Shown piece by piece: positions 44,519 through 53,784 of a DNA stretch of 64,000 nt. The stretch spans positions 1 through 64,000 of the forward strand of contig NZ_CAKZIK010000069.1 of the NCBI RefSeq assembly GCF_936933875.1, written 5' to 3'. The stretch comes from an uncultured Chryseobacterium sp. Its GTDB lineage: Bacteria > Bacteroidota > Bacteroidia > Flavobacteriales > Weeksellaceae. The first letter of the stretch is position 1; each line of letters starts with the position of its first letter. The position numbers and the translations under genes were made by a program. The notes beneath the pieces are model-generated. The model ran no database searches, was not told where the DNA came from, and saw nothing but the letters and a program-made list of their open reading frames with translations.

Positions 44519-46087
44519 TTAAAAAACCAACCCCAATTCTTTTAAATACACATTAATTTCAGCATCAAGTTCGCTGCGTTTCGCCTCCAATTCTTTCAGT
44601 TCGTTCATCACCGCATGAATATCAATTTCTTCCTCTTCCTCAAAAGTATCCACATATCTTGGAATGTTCAAATTGTAATCGTTTTCTGCAACCTCTTCCA
44701 AACTCGCTTTATGACTGAATTTTTCAATTTCTGTTCGGTTTTGATAAGTTTCAACTATTTTGTCTATATGCTTGTTGAGCAACACATTCTGATTCTTTTG
44801 CTTCTCAAATTCCTTGCTCGCATCGATGAACAAAATATCCTCATCTTGCTCGCGACATTTCTTAAACACCAAAATACAGGTCGGAATACTTGTTCCATAG
44901 AAAATATTGGCAGGCAAACCAATTACGGCATCCAAATAATTTTTCTCTTTAATCAAATTTTTGCGAATTGTTAATTCCGCTGCACCTCTGAACAAAACTC
45001 CATGAGGCATTACCACCGCCATTATTCCGTTCTCGTCCAAATGATAAATCATATGTTGGATAAATGCAAAATCCGCTTTGGAAGCAGGAGCCAATTTTCC
45101 GTATTGCGAAAACCTCTCGTCAAGCAACAAAAGTTCATTGGAACTCCATTTTGCGGAAAAAGGTGGATTTGCAACAATGGCGTCAAAAGTTTTGTCCATG
45201 TGTTGCGGTTTCTCCAAAGTGTCTTCTTGCTTGATATCGAAATTACTGTAACTTACTCCGTGCAGAATCATGTTCATTCGTGCAAGGTTATAAGTCGTTC
45301 TGTTCATTTCCTGACCGTAGAAATCGCTCACTTTTGCTTCTCTCGCGACACGCAAAAGCAAAGAGCCACTTCCGCAAGTCGGATCATAAACCGATTTCAA
45401 TTGATTTCTTCTACTGGTCACAATTCTCGATAAGATGGTGGAAACTTGTTGCGGAGTGTAAAATTCACCCGCTTTTTTTCCTGCACCACTCGCAAATTGT
45501 GCAATCAAATATTCATAAGCATCACCCAAAACATCGGCATTGGAATCGGATAAATTGAAATCAATTTCATCCAAATGATATAATACTTTGGAGATTAGAG
45601 TATTTTTCTCGTCTTCTGTTTTTCCAAGTTTGGAAGAAGTCAAATCCAAATCCTCAAAAAGATGTTCAAAATCGTCTTCACTACTTGTTCCAAGTGTAGA
45701 TTGTTCAATATTGGTGAGGATTTTTGAAAGTTCAGGCAAAATAAAATTGGATTCTCCTTCAACCCTGTTGTAACCTTTTTTCGCAACATTGCTGAAAAGT
45801 TCAGATGGTTTCAGAAAATAACCCAAATCTTCTACGATTTCCTCATAAATTGCTTCTACAATTTCTTTTCCTTCTTCGGAATTTTCATCTACATCATTAT
45901 AATCGGTTTCTTCTCCTGAATCGTGTAGTATTTTATTTGCAGTAAAATGGATTTTCTCGGAAAGATATTTATAGAAAATAAAACCCAAAATATAATCCCG
46001 AAATTCATCGGCATCCATTTTTCCGCGTAAAGTATTGGCGATATTCCAAAGTTGCTGCTGCAACTGTCTTTTCTGTTCTTCAGACAT
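44519..46087 (-). CDS. hsdM: Type I restriction enzyme, M subunit
   Basis: 522 residues. N6-adenine methyltransferase subunit. HsdM_N helical region (about 1-140), then FYTPQQVS, SAM-binding motif I YDPTCGSGSLLLR (about 220), catalytic motif IV IVANPPFSAKW (NPPF), and the C-terminal part contacting HsdS. First gene of the RM locus; hsdS follows after 40 bases. The 940-base gap upstream holds its promoter and repeats. Confidence 0.95.
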   Translation of the reverse strand: MSEEQKRQLQQQLWNIANTLRGKMDADEFRDYILGFIFYKYLSEKIHFTANKILHDSGEETDYNDVDENSEEGKEIVEAIYEEIVEDLGYFLKPSELFSNVAKKGYNRVEGESNFILPELSKILTNIEQSTLGTSSEDDFEHLFEDLDLTSSKLGKTEDEKNTLISKVLYHLDEIDFNLSDSNADVLGDAYEYLIAQFASGAGKKAGEFYTPQQVSTILSRIVTSRRNQLKSVYDPTCGSGSLLLRVAREAKVSDFYGQEMNRTTYNLARMNMILHGVSYSNFDIKQEDTLEKPQHMDKTFDAIVANPPFSAKWSSNELLLLDERFSQYGKLAPASKADFAFIQHMIYHLDENGIMAVVMPHGVLFRGAAELTIRKNLIKEKNYLDAVIGLPANIFYGTSIPTCILVFKKCREQDEDILFIDASKEFEKQKNQNVLLNKHIDKIVETYQNRTEIEKFSHKASLEEVAENDYNLNIPRYVDTFEEEEEIDIHAVMNELKELEAKRSELDAEINVYLKELGLVF

Positions 46088-47029
46088 ATTTTATCCTTAA
46101 TGTAAAACCTCAAAGATAACGAAAGTTGCTCGTCAAAGGAAAATTACCGAAAGAATGTTTTACAAAAAATTCTATTCTGCGCACATTCTATTCTAATCAA
46201 AATTAGAAATAGACTTCGTAAAGTTCTCACATAATGAGAAAAACAACAGTAGGTGAAACTTGCTTAATTAAAAAGAACTTTGGAAGTTATTCAGTATTCA
46301 TGAATGTTTATGATGGATTTATTTATCTATTTTGAAAACAAAATGTCCAGTTTTTTAGTAAATAAACTGGACAAAATATTGATTATTTTCACTTCCTCAC
46401 GGCTTACTAAAAAAAGAATGAGAACCTAAGTCCTCATTCAATATCCATTGCCAGATTACCAGTGCCTCAATGTTTTGTAAAGATAATAAATATTCCAAAA
46501 AAAATCAATAAACCTAAAAAACCATAACCAATTAATACCAATCATTTCAAAAACCTGCGTAATATGACCACACGGTTCTACTCAACGTGGGTAAAACAGA
46601 TACAACCAACTTGCAAACCTGCGTAAAAAAGATACAACCTAAGCCAATCTCTTTCTATTTTTTTTCTTCAAAATCCAATTTATTTTAAAATTAAAGAGTT
46701 AAAGCCTAGAACAAGCGTCCATCAAGCATTTTCAGACCTCTGAAAAATCTTCATCTTGCAATAAAACTTTTGTTGCAAGATGTGTCTTTGTATATACGAC
46801 TTTTCAAGTTGTCGATACAAAAACGATCTTGCCTTTTTGAAAAAGGGGAAAAACTGCGGAACTTGTTTTTTCTTTCAGAAATTGCGTTCAAGAATCTAAA
46901 TTCATCTTAATTATTCTTTTTTAATCTTCCGAGATTCCAAACTCGTCTAAATTGTTCTTATTTAGCCCACACCGCATGAACACTATTGTTTTAGAATACA
47001 AATCGAATGAAATTTGCATAAAAAATATT
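46088..47029. other. Long intergenic region with iteron-like direct repeats
   Basis: No gene recognised. AAACCTGCGTAA occurs at 46551-46562 and 46615-46626. GTAAAACAGATACAACC (46591-46607) and GTAAAAAAGATACAACC (46623-46639) differ at one base and start exactly 32 bases apart, with a weak third unit at 46559. CATCTTGCAA (46752-46761) is complementary to 46773-46782. This resembles an iteron/operator region serving the downstream HTH and replication-type genes. Confidence 0.55.
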
Positions 47030-47287
47030 ATGGCAGTTGATATAATTACGAAAGAAGACCTAAAAGAATTTAAAATTGAACTTTTGCAAGATTTACAGAA
47101 AATTCTAAATTCCACCAAAACGATGGAGAAGAAATGGTTGAAATCTAACGAGGTTAGAAAAATTTTGAAAATTTCCTCAGGGACATTACAGACGCTTCGC
47201 ATCAATGGAACTTTACAGTATTCCAAAGTGGGTGGAACAATCTATTACAATTATCAGGACATCGAGAAAATGCTAAATCAGAAATAA
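47030..47287 (+). CDS. Excisionase-like helix-turn-helix protein
   Basis: 85 residues from the ATG at 47030; the longer frame from 46952 has an unlikely N-terminus. A short coiled helix is followed by a MerR/HTH_17-like domain: KWLKSNEVRKILKISSGTLQTLRINGTLQYSKVGGTIYYNYQDIEKML. Such proteins act as excisionases or regulators in Bacteroidota mobile elements. Seven bases before the next gene, so same operon as the replication-type genes. Confidence 0.75.
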   Translation: MAVDIITKEDLKEFKIELLQDLQKILNSTKTMEKKWLKSNEVRKILKISSGTLQTLRINGTLQYSKVGGTIYYNYQDIEKMLNQK

Positions 47288-47294
47288 TTTCGGT

Positions 47295-48089
47295 ATGAAT
47301 TACATTTTTCATCTCACTGGTTTTTACGACAAAATACAGGAAGACAACCGACTGAATCCTACTCACATCAGTCTTTACCTTGCTTTGTTTCAGTTTTGGA
47401 ACCTCAATCGTTTTCGAAATCCAATCAGTATTTCGCGAAATGAAATGATGAAACTGAGCAAAATTTCTGCTTTTGGAACTTACCATAAATGCATTAAAGA
47501 ACTGCAAGAATTTGGATATATTGAATACATCCCATCATTCAATCCTTACAAAGGGAGTTTGGTGAACCTATTTAGTTTTGATAATTCTGAGGAGATTCAA
47601 AATTTGAATATGAAGCGTATCAAAAAACAAACAGCCTCTGAACAGGTAGAGAACAGGATGCATATCAAAATCGATACAGGTTCTGAACAAGCACTGATAC
47701 CTTCTATAAACAGTATAAACTCTTTAAACAATAAACAATTAAAAGATAATGAGCAATCAAGAATTTTTGATGAAGAGAATTTGCTTTTAAAGAAAAAAAA
47801 TAGTTTGATAAAAATTCCACCGGACATTTTAGAAGTTGAAATGTATTTTCTGGAAAGGGATTCCACAAAACTTGAAGCCGAAAGGTTTTTCAATCATTAC
47901 GAAAGCAATGGTTGGCTCGTCGGCGGAAAATCGAAGATGAAAAATTGGGAAGCCGCTGCGAGAAATTGGCTTTTAAATTCGAAAAAATTCAATAATACCT
48001 CAAATTCCCCTAGTTTTGCGAATGGAGTGGAGTTAAAACCAAATCACCTCAATGCAACTACCAACAAATCCTATCGAGATGAGTTATGA
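47295..48089 (+). CDS. Replication-initiator-like winged-helix protein
   Basis: 264 residues. The N-terminal ~95 residues look like a winged-helix DNA-binding domain (LNPTHISLYLALFQFWN, ISISRNEMMKLSKISAFGTYHKCIKELQEFGYIEYIP). A poorly conserved linker follows, then a helical C-terminal piece (EVEMYFLERDSTKLEAERFFNHYESNGW...MKNWEAAARNWLLNS) resembling DnaD-like/primosome regions of phage and element replication proteins. Its stop overlaps the ATPase gene start by 11 bases. Role in element replication is inferred from this context. Confidence 0.65.
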   Translation: MNYIFHLTGFYDKIQEDNRLNPTHISLYLALFQFWNLNRFRNPISISRNEMMKLSKISAFGTYHKCIKELQEFGYIEYIPSFNPYKGSLVNLFSFDNSEEIQNLNMKRIKKQTASEQVENRMHIKIDTGSEQALIPSINSINSLNNKQLKDNEQSRIFDEENLLLKKKNSLIKIPPDILEVEMYFLERDSTKLEAERFFNHYESNGWLVGGKSKMKNWEAAARNWLLNSKKFNNTSNSPSFANGVELKPNHLNATTNKSYRDEL

Positions 48090-48693
48090 CTACAGAGAAG
48101 TTGTAATGTGGCTACGAAAATCAGGCAGAAAGTACCTAGGCAAAAACTTTATTATTCCTGAAAACGAAAAAGGAATTATTTTCGGAATGCTCGCTTGGTT
48201 TCTTCAGGACGAATTAGTAGCCAAAGAAATGAATATCGATCTCAGGAAAGGAATAATGCTAAGCGGACCAATCGGATGCGGAAAAACCACACTTTTCAAG
48301 CTGATGGGAAAAATACCTTCCGAGAGAAAAAATTTCATGATGACTTCTACACGCCAAATTGTTTCAGAATTTATGCAGTCTGGCTACGAAATATTAGAAA
48401 AATATTCTCGTGGGAGTCTATACAATGATTATCGCACTCCAAAAAACTACTGTTTTGATGACCTTGGTAGCGAATCTGCCTCCAAATATTTCGGAAACGA
48501 CTGCAATGTAATGGCAGAAATTCTCCTAACTCGCTACGATATTTTCAAGGAAAAAGGAATCATAACGCATCTCACCACCAATCTTACCGCTGGAGAAATA
48601 GAAACGATCTACGGGAATCGTCTTCGCTCTAGAATGCGGGAGATGTTTAATCTTTTTGGGTATGATGAAACTTCATGCGATAAACGGAGATGA
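48079..48693 (+). CDS. DnaC/IstB-like AAA+ ATPase
   Basis: 204 residues from the ATG at 48079, which overlaps the previous stop by 11 bases; an alternative ATG at 48052 adds nine residues. Walker A SGPIGCGKTTLFKL, Walker B NYCFDDLGSE, sensor region HLTTNLTAGEIETIYGNRLRSRMREMFN with an arginine finger candidate. This is the helicase-loader type of ATPase that pairs with an initiator protein on mobile elements. The element may therefore replicate autonomously when excised (inference). Confidence 0.78.
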   Translation: MSYDYREVVMWLRKSGRKYLGKNFIIPENEKGIIFGMLAWFLQDELVAKEMNIDLRKGIMLSGPIGCGKTTLFKLMGKIPSERKNFMMTSTRQIVSEFMQSGYEILEKYSRGSLYNDYRTPKNYCFDDLGSESASKYFGNDCNVMAEILLTRYDIFKEKGIITHLTTNLTAGEIETIYGNRLRSRMREMFNLFGYDETSCDKRR

Positions 48694-48736
48694 TTCGGAG
48701 TTTAATTCATCCTTCCAAAAATGCTAATTGGTTCAG

Positions 48737-48958
48737 AATGGTGTCAAATCTTAATGTATAATGACCGTTCGAATTGCCTTCTATTAGTTTGATTTTGAGT
48801 GTGATAGATGTTATTTAGATATTTGAATGGTGTCAGGAATGGTGTCAGATTTTAAAGCAAATTATCACACTATCTTCCTTTGGAATATTTGTTAATGGTT
48901 GATTATCAATAAAATAAGCTTTTTTTTGTGGCTATAAATGGTGTCACGAATGGTGTCA
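48737..48958 (+). repeat. Five direct repeats AATGGTGTCA
   Basis: Exact copies at 48737, 48826, 48838, 48937 and 48949. The last four form two tandem dimers, each with a 12-base period, 111 bases apart. They fill the 279-base gap downstream of the DnaC-like gene. Iterons of an origin or integrase arm-type sites are the likeliest roles. Confidence 0.7.
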
Positions 48959-48972
48959 TGAATAATATCAAT

Positions 48973-50256
48973 CTACAAAACAGTCCATACACCGGATCTA
49001 TTATTTCCACTCCTCTGAATAATGCCATCAACTTGCAGACTCTTGAGAATTCTTTTTACCGTGCTGTCTGAAATTTTCAATTCTTTACGAATTGCCGTAC
49101 CAGTAATTTTTGAATCTTTTTTAATCAATTCCAAGACCTTCTGTTCAATACTAATTTCCTCAAAATTAAAAATCACATAAAAACCACTGTCATCATACTT
49201 AAAAACAGGAGCAGGAGTTTTTGCAGCTTTTGCCTCATTTAAAATCTTAATCGTTCCTCTTCCCCAAGATTCAATCAGTCCAGACCGAAAAAACGCATTA
49301 GCAATATCTGGATTGTATGGTCGGGAAGGATGTTTGACTTTTAGTTTGGCAACAGTCCAATCCTCTGGGAGTTCACCTTCATTCCAAATAATCAGTTGAT
49401 TGTCGTAAACACTGATTTGAATAGGAATTCCACTTGCATAATCCTTATGCACGATAGCATTCAATATGGCTTCACGAAGTGCAGCAGGTGGAACAGGGAA
49501 ACTCTCTTTTCTTTGCAGTCCATCATAAGTAATTTGCGCTTTAAGGTATTTGGTTAGGAGCAAATCAATCACTTTTTCCGCCTGTTCTATCAGTGAACCC
49601 TTCACTTCATCTTGAAAAGCCAAGTCATCATCACTTCTGAAAAAACCTATTTTGGAAGATGCACCTGTAAAAAGTTTGTCAGGTTTAGGATGAAAAAGAA
49701 GAACCGCTGCTTTTTTGAGATTTCCGTCGGGAGCAATTAAATTCAGTTTTTCTAAAATATCTTCATTGGAGTCATCTTGGATGTTCTCATCAAATCTTTC
49801 AGTTTCCGAAGCTCTTTCTTTAAAAAGATTAAATGCGCTATCAGAAAGATCTTTTAGTTTTGTGTAGGGTTCTGGTGTCCCATCCCATTTTAAACCTTGT
49901 TTTCGTAACAAAAATTTATCCAGAGCAGAACCTTTGAGTTCCTGATTAGTAGAACCACTTCTGTAATAATAACTGCCTTTGTAATTCACAGGATAAGGAT
50001 AGGCATCAATAACAATTTCAAGATAATCTTTCCCTGCGTCACTTTGAAAGTTTACATCCACCAAAATGCCCAGAATATCTTTCACTTTATTGGGCAGATC
50101 TTCAGACAGTTTCTTAGCATCGGAAATACCTTTTAAGTTGCCTTTGTCATCAATACCGATATACATTTTGCCACCACTAGCATTGGCAAATCCACAAATC
50201 CACTTAATGTATTCGTCGCGCCAACTTTCTTTGTATTCGGTATTTTGGTTTTCCAT
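48973..50256 (-). CDS. Schlafen/AlbA-type ATP-binding regulator
   Basis: 427 residues. N-terminal AlbA_2/Schlafen domain (ENQNTEYKESW, ICGFANASGGKMYIGIDDKGNLKGI), middle GHKL-like ATP-binding region (PPAALREAILNAIVHKDYA, LIIWNEGELP, GLIESWGRGTIKI), and a C-terminal winged helix (KVLELIKKDSKITGTAIRKELKISDSTVKRILKSLQVDGII). Usually called a putative transcriptional regulator; relatives occur in defence islands. Divergent from the TOTE-type gene, with 201 bases between, so it may regulate or cooperate with it. Confidence 0.85.
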   Translation of the reverse strand: MENQNTEYKESWRDEYIKWICGFANASGGKMYIGIDDKGNLKGISDAKKLSEDLPNKVKDILGILVDVNFQSDAGKDYLEIVIDAYPYPVNYKGSYYYRSGSTNQELKGSALDKFLLRKQGLKWDGTPEPYTKLKDLSDSAFNLFKERASETERFDENIQDDSNEDILEKLNLIAPDGNLKKAAVLLFHPKPDKLFTGASSKIGFFRSDDDLAFQDEVKGSLIEQAEKVIDLLLTKYLKAQITYDGLQRKESFPVPPAALREAILNAIVHKDYASGIPIQISVYDNQLIIWNEGELPEDWTVAKLKVKHPSRPYNPDIANAFFRSGLIESWGRGTIKILNEAKAAKTPAPVFKYDDSGFYVIFNFEEISIEQKVLELIKKDSKITGTAIRKELKISDSTVKRILKSLQVDGIIQRSGNNRSGVWTVL

Positions 50257-50457
50257 AATTAAAGGTTACCACAAAAATAATGAATTATCTTTTTAAAGAT
50301 GTGTTTGTTCAAGGACTTTTTCTCATCAAAAACTTTTTCATCAAAAATCAAAAAACTCTTCCAAACACTACTTTCACTTTAATAAATCTAATTCTTGAAA
50401 ATATTTTTGAATACTTTTACATGGATTAATATTCAATAAGTGTATTAGTTGTGATTC

Positions 50458-53421
50458 ATGAATGATCCAAATCAAGAGTACATTTCATTTCTCCGGTCTC
50501 TTTTTAAAGGAAGAGAAGATGTTTTTGCGATTCGATGGGAGAAAAGCGGGAAAAGTGGTTATATGCCTTCTTGCACTTATGACCCTTTTCATTTTCGAAT
50601 CCATAAACAGAATGGCGGAACTTTTCAAAATTATTCACATAAAACATATTTGCCATTAACTGATAATGAACTCCAAAAGCATTTGGAAGGTCAACAGCAA
50701 ATCGGGATTTATCCCTTGCTAAAAGACAATACCTCATGGTTTTTAGTGGCTGACTTTGATAAAGAAAATTGGCAAAAAGAAGCGGTTTCTTTTTTGAATT
50801 CATGTGAAAAATTAAATATTCCTGCATATTTGGAACGGTCTCGTTCAGGAAATGGAGGTCATGTTTGGATATTTTTCGAAAAACCTTTTCCTGCAATCAA
50901 AAGTAGAAAAGTATTCATTTCAATTCTAGAGAAATTAGAGATTTTTTCTTTGTTTGATAAGAGTTCGAGTTTTGACAGATTATTTCCAAATCAGGACTTT
51001 CTTTCAGGAAAAGGATTGGGAAATTTAATTGCATTACCTTTCTTTAAGCCATCTCTTGAGAAAGGAAATAGTTGCTTTATTAATCCGAATACTTTCGAAC
51101 AATTTGAAAATCAATTGAGTTTTCTGCAAAATATTAAGCGAGTTTCCATTGAACACCTAGAAGGTTTATATCAGAAAGGAATTTCAAATTCTGAGACAAA
51201 GATGATAATCCAAAGCAAAAATTTACAAATTTCTTTGGACAATATTGTAAAAATAAGCAGATTTGGTTTGCCACAAATACTCATCAATTTCTTAAAAGAG
51301 GAATTAAATTTTGCAAACACCGAATTTTTTGTAAAAAAGCAATCTGGTAGAAATACTTTTGGAACCAATCGTTATTTTAAATTGGTTACAGAAACTGAAA
51401 ATGAAGTTCTCATTCCAAGAGGTTTTATTGGTAAACTTATTCGATTTTGTAGAGAGAATCGCATTAACCACGAATTTTCAGACATGAGATTGAAAAAACT
51501 ATCGGTCAATTATGAGTTTAACGCAACTTTGAGAAATCATCAACAAAAAGCAATTGAAGCGGTTGAAAAGAAAGATTTCGGAGTCATAGTTGCGCCACCA
51601 AATTCAGGGAAAACTTTGGTAGGTCTCAAAATAATTTCAGAAAAGAAGCAACCTGCACTCATAATCGTTCATCGAAAACAGTTGTTGGAGCAATGGTGTG
51701 AAAGAATAGAATCATTTCTAGGCATTCCTAAAAGAGAAATTGGAATCATTGGTTCGGGTAAAATGAAAATTGGTAAGCAAATCACAGTTGCAACCATTCA
51801 AAGTCTGCCGAAATATTTGGAAGATATTGCTGAAAGGTTTGGAACTATAATTATTGATGAATGCCACCATATTCCAGCAGAATCATTCCGAAATATCATT
51901 GAGAAACTTAAAACTTTCTATTTATATGGATTAACGGCGACTCCGTTTCGAAAATATAATGACGGGAAAATGATTTTCACACACATTGGTGAAATTATTA
52001 CGCAGGTAAAACCAGAAGATGTAGAAAGTTTAAAACCTACGGAAATTGTGATTCGAAAAACAATGCTGGATGTTCCTTTCAATTCAAAAACAGACAGTTT
52101 TGAAACTTTATCAAAAATTTTGATTCACGACACCAATCGAAATAGATTAATTCTGAACGATGTGGAACGTGAGTTGGATAAAGGCAAAAAGGCGGTTATC
52201 ATTACTGAAAGAAAAGAACACATCGATTCTTTAAACTTACTTTTAAAACAGTTTTACGAAGTGGTAACTTTGAGCGGTGACGATTCTGAAAATTCACGAA
52301 AATCTAAATGGCAGAATTTGCATCAAGGTAATTTTCAGGTGCTGATAACAACAGGACAATATTTTGGTGAAGGAACGGATTTATCAAGTATTAACAGTCT
52401 GTTTTTAGTGTATCCGTTTTCATTTGAAGGAAAAATGATTCAATACATTGGGAGAGTTCAACGTTCGGAAATCAACCCTATAATTTATGATTATTGTGAC
52501 CATAAAATTGATTGTTTAAACAAATTATTTCTTAAGCGAAACACTAATTATCGTAAAATTACCAGAAAAGCAACGCTTTTTGATGATATAAAAGAGGAGT
52601 TAACACCAATCGATTCGACAAAAATTTTTGAAAATAAAATTAAGGTAGCGATTGAAGATTTGGAGTTTCATTATAGAAGTGTTGCCTTCAAATATCCAAT
52701 TCAGGAAATGAACGCAACTTTTGAATTTCATATCGAAAATATGGAGATTAGACCAGAACTTGAGGTGTTGAAGCCTTATTTTGTAAAGGTGTTGAAATCC
52801 AGAACAATTAATGTGGAGATTTCTGCGGAATTCGAAAGAGGTAAGTTAATTGCACAAAATGCCATATCAAGTGATATTGAACGAATAAACGAAGAAATTG
52901 TAGAAGGTGCAAAAATTCAGTTTCTGAATAAAGAACTCATTGGAAGAAATAAATTTCACGAGAAAAACGTACTTACAGCAGAAGAATTACAGAATCAGGA
53001 AAAACTCTTCAATGATGCTGAACAAATATTACAGCAAATTTTAGTAAACAGAAACTATAAACATTCAGCACATGTTTTGTTTCTTGCTGAAAAGCACAAA
53101 AGTCAGATAATGAAAATTCGATTTGTATTACAGCCGTTTTCATTTGTGTTTCTTTTAGCAGGAAAAGATCATCATTACATAGTGTTGGAAACTTTAGACA
53201 CTGAAGAAGCAACCTACATTTGGAAAACTGGTAAAAGCAAAATTTCAGTCATCAATGCCGTAATGAAAATTGATAATCAACTTACTTTCATTCGAGAAAA
53301 CGGAAGGCAAATGTATTTGGAGACGAATCCAAAAGATTTTTCGAGAATTCTCCATGATTATTCAGATGATAAAAAAGGATTTATTAATTGGAAAAGCCAA
53401 TTAGAAGAAATATTGCTTTAG
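50458..53421 (+). CDS. TOTE-type primase-polymerase/SF2 helicase
   Basis: 987 residues. The N-terminal ~230 form an archaeo-eukaryotic primase domain of the TOTE conflict-system type: metal-binding D99 and D101 in FLVADFDKENW, GNGGHVWIFF with H135, and a third acidic motif FDRLFPNQD at D174. An SF2 helicase follows: Walker A APPNSGKTL near 380, DECHH near 466, LTATPFR, and the arginine finger motif IGRVQRSE. The last ~250 residues match nothing I recognise and may hold a further domain. Expected to act on invader nucleic acid; mechanism unknown. Confidence 0.8.
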   Translation: MNDPNQEYISFLRSLFKGREDVFAIRWEKSGKSGYMPSCTYDPFHFRIHKQNGGTFQNYSHKTYLPLTDNELQKHLEGQQQIGIYPLLKDNTSWFLVADFDKENWQKEAVSFLNSCEKLNIPAYLERSRSGNGGHVWIFFEKPFPAIKSRKVFISILEKLEIFSLFDKSSSFDRLFPNQDFLSGKGLGNLIALPFFKPSLEKGNSCFINPNTFEQFENQLSFLQNIKRVSIEHLEGLYQKGISNSETKMIIQSKNLQISLDNIVKISRFGLPQILINFLKEELNFANTEFFVKKQSGRNTFGTNRYFKLVTETENEVLIPRGFIGKLIRFCRENRINHEFSDMRLKKLSVNYEFNATLRNHQQKAIEAVEKKDFGVIVAPPNSGKTLVGLKIISEKKQPALIIVHRKQLLEQWCERIESFLGIPKREIGIIGSGKMKIGKQITVATIQSLPKYLEDIAERFGTIIIDECHHIPAESFRNIIEKLKTFYLYGLTATPFRKYNDGKMIFTHIGEIITQVKPEDVESLKPTEIVIRKTMLDVPFNSKTDSFETLSKILIHDTNRNRLILNDVERELDKGKKAVIITERKEHIDSLNLLLKQFYEVVTLSGDDSENSRKSKWQNLHQGNFQVLITTGQYFGEGTDLSSINSLFLVYPFSFEGKMIQYIGRVQRSEINPIIYDYCDHKIDCLNKLFLKRNTNYRKITRKATLFDDIKEELTPIDSTKIFENKIKVAIEDLEFHYRSVAFKYPIQEMNATFEFHIENMEIRPELEVLKPYFVKVLKSRTINVEISAEFERGKLIAQNAISSDIERINEEIVEGAKIQFLNKELIGRNKFHEKNVLTAEELQNQEKLFNDAEQILQQILVNRNYKHSAHVLFLAEKHKSQIMKIRFVLQPFSFVFLLAGKDHHYIVLETLDTEEATYIWKTGKSKISVINAVMKIDNQLTFIRENGRQMYLETNPKDFSRILHDYSDDKKGFINWKSQLEEILL

Positions 53422-53549
53422 TAAGTATAAATATTTTCTTGACACCTGAAATTAAAAACACAAAGATAATCACCACATTAACATTCTTTCAATTGAGTAT
53501 CGGCAAACACTAAAAAAATAAAAAAAAAGAAAGCAAAGTTTTGTAGTCA

Positions 53550-53657
53550 GGAAAATGTGATGCAATATCAAGCCATAAAGGTTTTTCTGAAAAAGTTTTG
53601 TGTCATTAAAAATTTAGCCCCAAAATTTTTCTGAAAAAATATTGCAGCACATTTTCC
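53550..53657. repeat. MITE-like inverted repeat
   Basis: GGAAAATGTGATGCAATAT (53550-53568) and 53639-53657 are reverse complements except at one position. AAAGAAAG tracts are found at comparable distances outside both arms. The 108-base unit has no coding frame and lies beside a decayed transposase. Confidence 0.55.
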
Positions 53658-53784
53658 TTCCACGAGAGTGGAGGACTTTCTTTTTTTCTTTTTCTTTTGA
53701 AAAATTTTTGACAGATTCTTGAAGTTAGTTCATAAATTCTTAAAAAAATCAAAATTCTTACAACTTGCGAAAATAAAGTATCCG

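Noticed and set aside
48737..48958. CRISPR array
   Set aside because: Repeats are only 10 bases with irregular spacing and no cas genes; iteron or integrase-arm type is more plausible.
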